Shown in pieces: positions 54,037 through 62,710 of a stretch of 64,000 nucleotides of DNA (positions are counted from its first letter, which is position 1; each line of letters opens with the position of its first letter). Made by a program: the position numbers and the translations under genes. This stretch comes from Sulfurimonas sp. (lineage in GTDB: Bacteria > Campylobacterota > Campylobacteria > Campylobacterales > Sulfurimonadaceae). The notes below the pieces were generated by a model, which searched no databases, was not told where the DNA came from, and saw only the letters and a list, made by a program, of their open reading frames with translations. Where the stretch lies: contig JALSLJ010000010.1 in the NCBI GenBank assembly GCA_026988315.1, forward strand, positions 1 through 64,000. Reading direction: 5' to 3'.

Positions 54037-57000
54037 AGATGGATTGAAAAAACTATATCTTATTAAGAGTGCTGGTTTTGAGTTTTCTGAGATTGACTTA
54101 ACAAAAAATACTCTACTTCTTGGTGAGAGTGGTGTAGGAAAAACTACTATCATGAGAGCTGTGTTGTTTTTTTACACTATGGATTATTCAGATACAGTTT
54201 TAAACTTAACATCTGATACTAAAAAGTCTTTTAATGATTGGTACTTTAAAGAGCATAATTCACATCTAGTGTATGAATATACAAAAGGTGAGAGTAGATT
54301 TTTATTTGTAGTTAGTAAGAGTGCAAAACTACACTATACATTTATAGATATTACAAACTGTAGTTTGGGTGTAAAAGAGCTTTTTATAGATGCAAACATG
54401 CCTCTGAGTTTAGAAAAAATGAATGAAAAAATTCAAAAAGAAAATCTACCAAACCACTCTACGACTATAAAAGAGCGATATATAAATACATTTCATAGGA
54501 GAGATACTAGCAATAAAAAAATAAAACAAGAATCAGTAGTAGATTTTTCACTTTTTGAGAGGATAAACCTTACGAGTGAATTTGCTAAAACTTTATCAAA
54601 TATTTTTATAAGCTCTAAAGTAAATTCAAGCAGTATTAAAAAAAGCATAGTATCTTTGATAGAAAATTCTAATGCTAAAATAGATTTACATGAGATAAAG
54701 GTTAACCTTGATGAGTATGTGTCACATAAAGATGAAATTGAAAAGTTTGAAAAGAAAATACCAACCATAGAGAAATTATCGCAAAAATTTAATGAGTACA
54801 GTGGCAATAAAAAAGAGTTTAAACAAAGGTCAAATGAGTTACATGCTCTAAATAGTAAAACCACTCTAAGGTTGCAAGAGATAGTTACTGAGATAGATTC
54901 TATTGAGGATGAAAAAGAGAAATTAAAAATAAGTTATGGAGTCAAAATTACGACTATTGATGAAAAAATAGAGATAAATACTAAAGAGATTAATATACAA
55001 GAAAATTATTTAAAAGACTTAAAGCTTAAAGATAGAGAGTATAAAGAGATAAATATAGATTTAATGGTAAATGAGTATCAACAAGAACAAAGTTATATAA
55101 ACTCACTTCAAGATTATAGAGATAGATATGAGGCTTTGACATCAGAGTCTAAAAACTTAACACTACAGTACAAGAATATACAAGAGAGACATTACAAAGA
55201 TAGAGATGATGAGATATTAAAACTCAAAAATGAAAATTTAGAGACTAGTAAGAAAATAAACGATGAGAAAAATATTCTCATAGAGGGAAAAGAGAGAAAA
55301 ATAAAAGAAAAAACTCAAAGATATATAGATGAAAAAGATAGTCTTGAGCTTAATCTAAAAGAGCAAGAGGCAAGATTTAACGAAATAGATATTGAGCTTG
55401 CAAGGATAGAGTTTTTTCAATTTAATAAAGATGAGATAGGCAGATATGAGGATGAGATTAAAAAGTATGATGAAGCTTTAGTTGGAGTTAGTATATCTAC
55501 AAACAACAACAATATAGAGATAAAAGAGGTTGAAAAAGAGATAAAAGAGATAGCCAAAGAGCTAATAAACTCTCGTGCTAAATTAGATTCTGAGCTAAAA
55601 GAACAGAAGGAAAAATTATTTGCAAAAAAAGAGATGCTTGAGAAAAAGCTTGACTTTGAAAAAGATAATTTATACGGGTATTTAAATAAAAACAGTGTAA
55701 AAAACAGAGAAAAAATTGTGACCTATCTAAAAGATGAGATTCTTTTCTCAGATAAAACCTTTAATATAAAAGATACTACAGATGTGGATTCACTCTTTGG
55801 TATAAAGATTGAGTTTGATAAAGAGTTTGAAAATGAGTATGAGTACTCAAAGTTAATGAGTTCTCTTAAACTTGTAAAAGAGAGCATAAAGAATCTTAAC
55901 AAAGAAGCTATAAGAAAAAAACAAACCTTAGAAGATGAAGCATCTAAAAACACAAAACTAAAAGATAAGCTAAGAGCAACTCTATACTTACAAAAAACAG
56001 CTTTAGAGGAGAAGAAAAAAAGTTATTTAAAAAATATAAGTTTAGCAAAACTAAACCTTGATAATGAGAAGCAAACCGCATCCAAAGATAAGATAAATAA
56101 AATAACTGAGCTTCAAAAACAGCGTTTATATTGCAAAGGGAAAAAAGAGGAGTTCGGTTCTAAAATTGATAAGCTAAAAATAGAGATAGAATCTGTGAGT
56201 AAAGCTATCAGCGATGATGTTGAGAGTGCAATATTTGATTTTAAAGAGCAACTAAAAGAGCTGAAGATATCTTTAGTGAGCAAGATAGAAGATGTTAAAT
56301 TTGAGTATGCTAAAAAGCAAGAAGCTACACAAGCAGAGCTTTTAGAAGCACTTAAAAGCAGTGGCATTGATGAAACGTTGCTTTTAACTATTTCACAAAA
56401 GATAAAAGTGTTCAGTGCTAAGCTAAAGAGTATAGATAAAAACAAAACAATGGTGATGGTTTATCTATTTGAATATAAAGATAAAATAAAAACAATCCCA
56501 TTTCTAGAGGAAAAATTTCAAAGTGATAGTAGATATTTAAGTGATTTAAAACATAGAAGAGTAGAGATTCAAAAAGATAATGAACTTAAAGTCTTAGAGC
56601 TAGAAAATAAAAAACAAAGTTTTCAAAGTGGTAAATCTGAAATAAACAGCTTTATACAAAATTACAAACAAAAAATACAAAATCATCCAATAGAAAAAAA
56701 GATAAAAGAGAGTTTGACACTAAATGCTTATCTATTAGATGATGATGTGAAAATTACACCCTTGGTGGTTGATGAGATAATTAAAACCTATGACGATATA
56801 AAATCAGCACAAGAGTCTATAGAATCATCTGTTTTAAAAATTATTCAAAATATAAAACATGACAATATTTTTAAGATAGAGATACCAAACGATTTTGTAA
56901 CAAATAGTTCCTATCTTAAAACCGCTAAGGAGTTGATAGAGTACATCTCTAATGACAAATTATCTCTATTTAAAGATGTCTCATTAGAGAAATTTAAAAG

Positions 57001-57721
57001 CAATATAAATTATATTAAAAAACAGCTTGATCTTTTTGAAGATGCTCTTTTAGATATAGAGGGTGAGGTGAAAAATTTAAGAAATGGTATAAAAAAAGCT
57101 ATTGGCTCATTTAAGGTTATTGATGATATTGACATAAGGTTTCAAGATGCAAATAGCAATATATTTAATACCCTAAAATCACTTGCTCTCTTTTATGATA
57201 ATAATAATGATAAATTTTTAAGTGGACTATTTGATTCACTTAGTGATGATAAAATATCTCAAAGAGCAAGAGAAGAGCTAAGGGAAAAAATCGTTGATTT
57301 AGTGAAATTACTCAATGTTTCAAAGGAGTATTTAGAGCTTGAAAATGGCTTTGTTTTGGAGTTTAAAGCTATAGAGAGAGGGAATGATTTGAAGTGGAGA
57401 CAAACATTAAACGACATTGGTTCAACAGGAACATCTACTTTAGTTAAAAGTATCATTAATATATCTATGCTTAAGATGGTTAGTAAAAATATTGTAAAAA
57501 ACAGTGAAATTGTTACCCATTGTATTTTAGATGAGATAGGTACTATATCAACCCAATATTTTAAAGAGTTGAAAGATTTTGTAAATGATAATGGATTTGT
57601 TTTCTTAAATGGTATGCCAACTGAAGATGATATGCTAATGTCAATGTACCCAAGCATTTATGTTGGGCAAAACTTTGGAAAGTACTCAAAAATGATACTT
57701 GCAAGTAAAATGGAAATATAA
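54029..57721 (+). CDS. SMC/MukB-like ATPase of the accessory operon (JetC/MksB position)
   Basis: 1230 residues. Walker A LLGESGVGKTTIMRAVLFFY near residue 35; two long coiled coils (about 240-560 and 620-860) around a hinge-like middle; C-terminal head with signature-like DIGSTGTSTLVKSIINISMLKM near residue 1130 and Walker B VTHCILDEIGTIS near 1165, followed by LNGMPTEDDMLMSMYPSIYVG. The GSTGTS signature replaces the SGGE of ordinary SMC and typical JetC and recalls MukB (STGEAIGTGMS) and the DUF3584 style of ATPases. It should form DNA-entrapping rings with the kleisin and MukE-like subunits. It overlaps the MukE-like gene by eight bases. Confidence 0.88.
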   Translation: MSRDGLKKLYLIKSAGFEFSEIDLTKNTLLLGESGVGKTTIMRAVLFFYTMDYSDTVLNLTSDTKKSFNDWYFKEHNSHLVYEYTKGESRFLFVVSKSAKLHYTFIDITNCSLGVKELFIDANMPLSLEKMNEKIQKENLPNHSTTIKERYINTFHRRDTSNKKIKQESVVDFSLFERINLTSEFAKTLSNIFISSKVNSSSIKKSIVSLIENSNAKIDLHEIKVNLDEYVSHKDEIEKFEKKIPTIEKLSQKFNEYSGNKKEFKQRSNELHALNSKTTLRLQEIVTEIDSIEDEKEKLKISYGVKITTIDEKIEINTKEINIQENYLKDLKLKDREYKEINIDLMVNEYQQEQSYINSLQDYRDRYEALTSESKNLTLQYKNIQERHYKDRDDEILKLKNENLETSKKINDEKNILIEGKERKIKEKTQRYIDEKDSLELNLKEQEARFNEIDIELARIEFFQFNKDEIGRYEDEIKKYDEALVGVSISTNNNNIEIKEVEKEIKEIAKELINSRAKLDSELKEQKEKLFAKKEMLEKKLDFEKDNLYGYLNKNSVKNREKIVTYLKDEILFSDKTFNIKDTTDVDSLFGIKIEFDKEFENEYEYSKLMSSLKLVKESIKNLNKEAIRKKQTLEDEASKNTKLKDKLRATLYLQKTALEEKKKSYLKNISLAKLNLDNEKQTASKDKINKITELQKQRLYCKGKKEEFGSKIDKLKIEIESVSKAISDDVESAIFDFKEQLKELKISLVSKIEDVKFEYAKKQEATQAELLEALKSSGIDETLLLTISQKIKVFSAKLKSIDKNKTMVMVYLFEYKDKIKTIPFLEEKFQSDSRYLSDLKHRRVEIQKDNELKVLELENKKQSFQSGKSEINSFIQNYKQKIQNHPIEKKIKESLTLNAYLLDDDVKITPLVVDEIIKTYDDIKSAQESIESSVLKIIQNIKHDNIFKIEIPNDFVTNSSYLKTAKELIEYISNDKLSLFKDVSLEKFKSNINYIKKQLDLFEDALLDIEGEVKNLRNGIKKAIGSFKVIDDIDIRFQDANSNIFNTLKSLALFYDNNNDKFLSGLFDSLSDDKISQRAREELREKIVDLVKLLNVSKEYLELENGFVLEFKAIERGNDLKWRQTLNDIGSTGTSTLVKSIINISMLKMVSKNIVKNSEIVTHCILDEIGTISTQYFKELKDFVNDNGFVFLNGMPTEDDMLMSMYPSIYVGQNFGKYSKMILASKMEI

Positions 57722-57724
57722 TAT

Positions 57725-58585
57725 ATGAAGATAAATAAGAAAGATTTTTTGAATATAAAAACCTTGTTGGAGGTTGGAACTATTACAGAGGGTAAATTCT
57801 CAAATAAAGAGATAGTTGAGAAGCTAAAATTAAATAACTCTATCAAAAGTGGCAAAAAAACTCCAAAAGTTAGATATATTGAGTTGGTAAACAGAGAAAA
57901 TATTTTTATATTTTTAAAAAATTATAATTATAATATAAGCTCCGCGGAGGATATTGATACATATATCAAAGAGATACTTGATAGTAATGCCTCAAGAGAT
58001 ATCATACAAAAACGACACAACAGCTCTAAGGCAAAAGATTCTAAAAGCTTAAAAGGCTTGTATATCTCATCACTACAAGAGATAGATATAAAATTTAATG
58101 GTGAAACTGTAACTATAGCACCTAATGATGGGCTAGGCTATTTTTTATTTCACACACAAAAAGTTGAAGTTTTTAAAGATACTATTGTGGTTGGTATTGA
58201 GAATTATCAGGTGGTTTGGTTTGCTAAGAAGTATAAACAATTTTTTGAGAGCGTTAATGTTTTATTTGTAATGATAAATCCCTATATGTTAGAGTGGATA
58301 AGTGACTTAGAAAATGAGTATATCCATTTTGGTGATTATGATTTAGCAGGTATAAATATCTATCTAAATAAAATTATCCCTAGACTAAATAAATCTAAAA
58401 AATACTCAATGTTTATACCTAAAAATATTGAGCAGTTAATAAAAAATCATGGTGATATAGAGCTGTATGAAAAACAGACAAGATATAAAGATTTGCTTGT
58501 GAACGATAGAAAAATTAATGATTTAAAAAAAATTATTATAAAATACAAAAAAGCGATTGAGCAAGAGGGGTTATACTTACTATGA
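57725..58585 (+). CDS. Toprim protein, JetD/MksG-like nuclease subunit, short form
   Basis: 286 residues. The C-terminal half is a Toprim domain: glutamate strand TIVVGIENYQVVWF (Glu near 160) and YIHFGDYDLAGINIYLNKIIPRL (GDYD near 203-206), then MFIPKNIEQLIKNHGD and the terminal KKAIEQEGLYLL, matching the LEQE ending of JetD. JetD/MksG is the nuclease that cuts plasmid DNA held by the Jet ring. The N-terminal 150 residues contain a winged-helix-like SNKEIVEKLKLNNSIKSGKKTPKVRYIELV. It is about 100 residues shorter than usual JetD. Four bases after the SMC gene. Confidence 0.78.
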   Translation: MKINKKDFLNIKTLLEVGTITEGKFSNKEIVEKLKLNNSIKSGKKTPKVRYIELVNRENIFIFLKNYNYNISSAEDIDTYIKEILDSNASRDIIQKRHNSSKAKDSKSLKGLYISSLQEIDIKFNGETVTIAPNDGLGYFLFHTQKVEVFKDTIVVGIENYQVVWFAKKYKQFFESVNVLFVMINPYMLEWISDLENEYIHFGDYDLAGINIYLNKIIPRLNKSKKYSMFIPKNIEQLIKNHGDIELYEKQTRYKDLLVNDRKINDLKKIIIKYKKAIEQEGLYLL

Positions 58586-58604
58586 AAATAAGAGGATTAA
58601 AAAG

Positions 58605-59996
58605 ATGAACAAAAAAGATATAGAGAAATTTGATAAATTGCTACAAGGTAAAAGTGCTGCTGGGTTTAATACCTTTGATGAGATAGGTGACATCATAGTT
58701 GATTTGATTAAGATAGAAGTAGATACAAATCAAAATAGATTGCTAGAGAAAATCACTCAAAATATTGAGTTTAACTCGGTTGATGAAGTAAACGATTTTT
58801 TAGGTAAATATTTTAATTTTCACAATAGTTTGATAATGGAGTTTGACAGACTCCATACAATAGAAAATGATGATTTGTTTGATAAAGAGATAGAAAAATT
58901 TGTAAAAAATATTTTGCATATTCTAAACAAAGAAGAGTTACAAGAGGTGCTTTTAGGTTTTATATTTAAACTTGTTACGACTGTTATGGATGAATATTCC
59001 ATAGAACTTTTGGATTATGAAGATGGTGAAGAGCATCTAAAGCATTTAACTAAGGTATTTGGTGATGAAGATATAGCTTTTTTATATATAGGTGTAAATG
59101 TGGTTGCGACATATTTAAGTAAGCAAAAAAATATCAAATATGATGAGCTGATTGATATGAGTAAATCTGTTTTTATTTTTTGTTTGGCGATGAATAGTCT
59201 AAGAAAAGAGAATTTTTCAAATATTCAAAATCAACAAAATAGTTTCGATAATTCTGCAAACTCTGTAGCTTATAATGTAGGTAGAAATGACCCGTGCCCA
59301 TGTGGAAGTGGTAGAAAATATAAAAAGTGCTGTTTAAATAAAAATAGACCTACAGTTTCACAAAAAATAGATTTTGAAGAACCTCAAGATATATTGCCAG
59401 CACTTAGCAAAAAAGAGCTCCATGAGCTTTATACTATATGGTCAAGGTTTTTAAACTTTGTAAGTAAAGCGTTCGCAGGAGCGGCACAAGAGAAATATAT
59501 GAAAATATACGATAAAAACTCTGAGGGTGAATACTTTTTAACCGATGATGCTATAGGTGAAAAAAGACACTACTTAACCATAAGAAATTTTTTAAATGAG
59601 TACTTTTTTATGCTTCTCGATCACTTTATAGATGACAACAGAGTGAGTCAAAAAAATATAGATATTTTATATGATATAAGAGATACATATAAGTGTGGAA
59701 AGTTTATCTCTTATGAGATGTTTAATAATGGTAATGCCATTATCTATAATCTTGAGGATTCTGAGTGTTTTTATGCATATAAATCATTTTATGATTACTC
59801 AAAAGTTTTTCCAAAAAACGAGATGATTGAGACTATGTTTTTTAGCTACAAAGGGAGAATTATAAGTGATGGAGTAGCTACTAAAGATAATGTAGAGGTT
59901 GGAGATAATATGAAAAATATGATGATGGAGGATTATAAAAACAAAAGAAAAAATCTTCAATTTCAGCTAGAGTTAAATGAGGCACTAAAAAAATGA
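58605..59996 (+). CDS. SEC-C zinc-motif protein of the accessory operon
   Basis: 463 residues from ATG 58605 (AGAGGA eight bases upstream; the track start 16 codons earlier overlaps the Toprim gene). The middle has the complete SEC-C zinc motif VGRNDPCPCGSGRKYKKCC (near residue 225-243). The N-terminal helical region (about 1-220) and the C-terminal region (about 260-463) match nothing I recognise. SEC-C motifs often occur in proteins that bind translating or DNA-associated complexes, and sometimes in toxin-linked genes. Its stop overlaps the aminopeptidase start by four bases. Confidence 0.75.
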   Translation: MNKKDIEKFDKLLQGKSAAGFNTFDEIGDIIVDLIKIEVDTNQNRLLEKITQNIEFNSVDEVNDFLGKYFNFHNSLIMEFDRLHTIENDDLFDKEIEKFVKNILHILNKEELQEVLLGFIFKLVTTVMDEYSIELLDYEDGEEHLKHLTKVFGDEDIAFLYIGVNVVATYLSKQKNIKYDELIDMSKSVFIFCLAMNSLRKENFSNIQNQQNSFDNSANSVAYNVGRNDPCPCGSGRKYKKCCLNKNRPTVSQKIDFEEPQDILPALSKKELHELYTIWSRFLNFVSKAFAGAAQEKYMKIYDKNSEGEYFLTDDAIGEKRHYLTIRNFLNEYFFMLLDHFIDDNRVSQKNIDILYDIRDTYKCGKFISYEMFNNGNAIIYNLEDSECFYAYKSFYDYSKVFPKNEMIETMFFSYKGRIISDGVATKDNVEVGDNMKNMMMEDYKNKRKNLQFQLELNEALKK

Positions 59997-61249
59997 ATAA
60001 ACAAGATTTTAACGAGGGCTTACTAGGCTTTTTAGACGCATCACCTACACCTTTTCACGCGACACGAAATATGAGTATGATGTTTGAAAATGCTGGATTT
60101 ATTAAACTTTTAGAAGAGCAGAAGTGGGAGTTAGAGGAGGGTAAGAAGTACTTCGTTACTCGGAATGATTCTTCTATCATCGCTTTTACATACCCTAAGG
60201 CTAAAAACTATACTATGGTTGGAGCACATACAGATTCGCCGAATTTGAAACTAAAACCAAATCCTATGATTAAAGAGCATGGAGTTGTGAAGTTTGGAGT
60301 TGAATCTTATGGTGGCTTACTTTTAAACCCTTGGTTTGATAGAGATTTGTCTTTGGCTGGACGGGTGTCTTATCTTGACTCTAGTGACAAGATAAAAGAT
60401 GTTTTGATAGATGTTAAAAAGGCTATTGCTATCATCCCATCACTCGCAATTCATTTAGACGATAAGGCAAACAAAGAGAGAACTGTCAATAAGCAGACAG
60501 ATATGTGCCCTGTTTTGACAACAAATGATGATTTTGAGTTTGATGAGTTTTTGAAGTGGCAACTCTCCAAAGTGGATGTTTTAGATGTCAAAGAGCTTTA
60601 TGCTAGTGAACTAAGTTTTTACGATACTCAAAAAGCTTCTTATGTAGGTTTACATGATGATTTTATAGCGAGTGCTAGAGTTGATAATTTGCTATCTTGT
60701 TATGTTGGGATGCTGAGTATTTGTAGTGTGGATGTGGAGAAACCTATGCTTTTTATTGCCAGTGACCATGAAGAGGTTGGGAGTGAGTCAACGAGTGGAG
60801 CAGGGGGAAGTTTTTTAGAAAACACTTTGAAACGGATGTTTAACAATTATGATGAATATATGCAGATGATACGAACCTCTATCATGATCAGTGCAGATAA
60901 TGCCCACGCAATTCATCCAAACTACCCAACAAAACATGACTCAAACCACGCACCCCACATAAACAAAGGGTGTGTAATAAAGGTCAATGCAAATCAAAGA
61001 TACGCATCCAACTCAAAAACTATTTCAAGATTTATGAAAGTTGCCTCATCTTTAAATGAACCGCTTCAACACTTTGTAACGAGAAGCGATATGGGATGCG
61101 GCTCAACTATTGGACCTATCACTGCATCAAGACTTGGAATAGAAACACTCGATGTTGGACTACCAACATTTGCTATGCACTCCATACGGGAGCTTTGTGG
61201 GAGTGATGATGCACTCTCCCTTTATAAAATCATAGTAGGATTTGAGTAG
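59993..61249 (+). CDS. M18-family aminopeptidase
   Basis: 418 residues, a zinc aminopeptidase like DNPEP/ApeB preferring acidic N termini. Metal ligands: MVGAHTDSPNLKLKPNP, ASDHEEVGSES and SADNAHAIHPNYPTKHDSNHAPHINKG. The C-terminal GCGSTIGPITASRLGIETLDVGLPTFAMHSIRELCG is typical. Cytosolic peptide turnover is expected. It begins within the stop of the SEC-C gene and ends one base into the flgS GTG. Confidence 0.95.
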   Translation: MNKQDFNEGLLGFLDASPTPFHATRNMSMMFENAGFIKLLEEQKWELEEGKKYFVTRNDSSIIAFTYPKAKNYTMVGAHTDSPNLKLKPNPMIKEHGVVKFGVESYGGLLLNPWFDRDLSLAGRVSYLDSSDKIKDVLIDVKKAIAIIPSLAIHLDDKANKERTVNKQTDMCPVLTTNDDFEFDEFLKWQLSKVDVLDVKELYASELSFYDTQKASYVGLHDDFIASARVDNLLSCYVGMLSICSVDVEKPMLFIASDHEEVGSESTSGAGGSFLENTLKRMFNNYDEYMQMIRTSIMISADNAHAIHPNYPTKHDSNHAPHINKGCVIKVNANQRYASNSKTISRFMKVASSLNEPLQHFVTRSDMGCGSTIGPITASRLGIETLDVGLPTFAMHSIRELCGSDDALSLYKIIVGFE

Positions 61250-62238
61250 TGTCAGGTATAACACCAGAGGAGCTCAATCTTTTAATCGAGCAAACATATA
61301 AGGTTGAGCGTGAGTTTACTGAACTAAAAGAATCCTATACTCATCTGCAAGATACTGTTGAAAAAGTTGTAGAATTTTTGCCAAATGCCATCTGGATTTT
61401 AAATGAAGATGGTAATGTATTTTTGCAAAATTCACACGCAAAACTTTTAGATAAGCTCTTAGAGCTCTTAGAGCCAAAAAATGATAATTATGAAGTGAAG
61501 TTTAATAAACGCTCGTATCTTGTAAAGAGTTCCTCATATAAAGATAAAATCATGTTGAGTGCTACTGATATTACAGAGCAAAAAAGGAAAGAAAATTTGG
61601 CGACTATGGGGCAAATGGCTGCACATCTTTCCCATGAAATCAGAAATCCTATAGGCTCCATTTCGCTTCTAAGTTCAACCTTAAAAAAGAGAGTAATTGC
61701 AGAAAATATCCCCATAGTCGAGGAGATTCAAAAATCTGTTTACCGTATAGACAGGATTATAAAAGCCACTTTGATGTTTTCTAAAGGTGTTGAGGCAAAT
61801 AAAGAGCCTTTTCTTTGGAGTGATTTAAAAGAGTCTCTGAATTTAGATATTGGCTACTATGCGTATTCTAAAGATATTACTTTTATATTTCCTGAGCAAA
61901 AGTTTATACTCAATGCAGATAAGGACTTGCTAGAGATGTTGTTTTCAAACTTTATAACAAATGCTATAGATGCTATAGAGCTTGATGAAGAGGATGGGGA
62001 TGAAGGTGTTGTGGAGATAGTATATGAGGCTGATGATGAGTTTCATAAGTTTTACATCTATGATAGCGGTGCTGCAATAGAGAGTAAAAAAGAGTTATTT
62101 GAAGCCTTTAAAAGTACAAAAGTGAAGGGCAATGGCTTAGGTTTGGTACTCTCTCGTCAGATTGCTGAAGCTCATGGTGGAAGTGTTGCTTTAATTGCAG
62201 GTGATAAAAAATGTTTTGAGATAAAGCTTTCTAAATAA
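61249..62238 (+). CDS. flgS: Flagellar-regulation histidine kinase FlgS-like
   Basis: 329 residues without a membrane segment. N-terminal helical region and short PAS-like part (VEFLPNAIWILNEDGNVFLQNSHAKLLD, as in Campylobacter FlgS), HisKA motif AAHLSHEIRNPIGSISLLSS, N-box NFITNAIDAIEL, G-box KGNGLGLVLSRQIAEAHGG. FlgS senses assembly of the flagellar export apparatus and phosphorylates the sigma-54 activator FlgR, so it works with rpoN (27679-28947). The start is GTG 61249, sharing one base with the aminopeptidase stop TAG. No flgR is in the window. Confidence 0.88.
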   Translation: MSGITPEELNLLIEQTYKVEREFTELKESYTHLQDTVEKVVEFLPNAIWILNEDGNVFLQNSHAKLLDKLLELLEPKNDNYEVKFNKRSYLVKSSSYKDKIMLSATDITEQKRKENLATMGQMAAHLSHEIRNPIGSISLLSSTLKKRVIAENIPIVEEIQKSVYRIDRIIKATLMFSKGVEANKEPFLWSDLKESLNLDIGYYAYSKDITFIFPEQKFILNADKDLLEMLFSNFITNAIDAIELDEEDGDEGVVEIVYEADDEFHKFYIYDSGAAIESKKELFEAFKSTKVKGNGLGLVLSRQIAEAHGGSVALIAGDKKCFEIKLSK

Positions 62239-62273
62239 AGATAAAAACACCTCGAAATAGGACTTGATATCCA

Positions 62274-62328
62274 TAATTGAGCAATTTTGAATAAAAATTA
62301 TTGAAAAGTATCATAAATAGCTCAATTA
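62274..62328. repeat. Widely spaced inverted repeat after flgS
   Basis: TAATTGAGC (62274-62282) and GCTCAATTA (62320-62328) are perfect nine-base arms 37 bases apart. A second structure, TTAAGC...GCTTAA with an inner AAACA/TGTTT stem, spans 62326-62359. They may form an mRNA 3' structure or a regulatory site; no U-tract follows. The gap 62239-62410 has no gene. Confidence 0.45.
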
Positions 62329-62382
62329 AGCCAAACAAATGTTTATGGTTCTTGCTTAAAGTGTGTTTCTAAGTATAAATAG

Positions 62383-62388
62383 TATAAT
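62383..62388 (+). promoter_or_regulatory. Probable -10 box for the 94-residue gene and sirtuin
   Basis: TATAAT 23 bases before the TTG at 62411, followed by AAGGAG at 62400. Confidence 0.6.
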
Positions 62389-62410
62389 GTAAACAATATA
62401 AGGAGTAGTT

Positions 62411-62695
62411 TTGAAAAAAGAGTTAGTAGAAGTACCTAGGACAACACTTGAATTTTATAAGTATGAAGAAGATGGCTTAGTATTTTATGAGTTTAATGCA
62501 ACCGCTTGTCAGCCACCAGAACCAATGGTAAATGCTATGAATGGGTTAGGGATGTTGCAAAATGAAAATGATAGATTAGTTGGTATTTTTTTTCATGAAC
62601 CAAGTCCATTATTGGACAAAGTATCTGCTACTTTTAGCTATGAATCACAAGAGCAGGAAAATGGTGATTTTAAGATAATATTTAAAAAAAAGTAG
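62411..62695 (+). CDS. Small unknown cytoplasmic protein
   Basis: 94 residues, TTG start with AAGGAG at ideal spacing. MKKELVEVPRTTLEFYKYEEDGLVFYEFNATACQPPEPMVNAMNGLGMLQNENDRLVGIFFHEP is unlike any family I can name; no signal, membrane helix or metal motif. Fifteen bases before the sirtuin gene, so probably co-transcribed. Confidence 0.7.
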   Translation: MKKELVEVPRTTLEFYKYEEDGLVFYEFNATACQPPEPMVNAMNGLGMLQNENDRLVGIFFHEPSPLLDKVSATFSYESQEQENGDFKIIFKKK

Positions 62696-62710
62696 TAAAA
62701 AGGTATAGCG

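Noticed and set aside
47781-59996. Prophage or transposon carrying the SMC operon
   Set aside because: No integrase, transposase, tRNA target or terminal repeats were seen at either side; the region is called accessory because of its gene content only.
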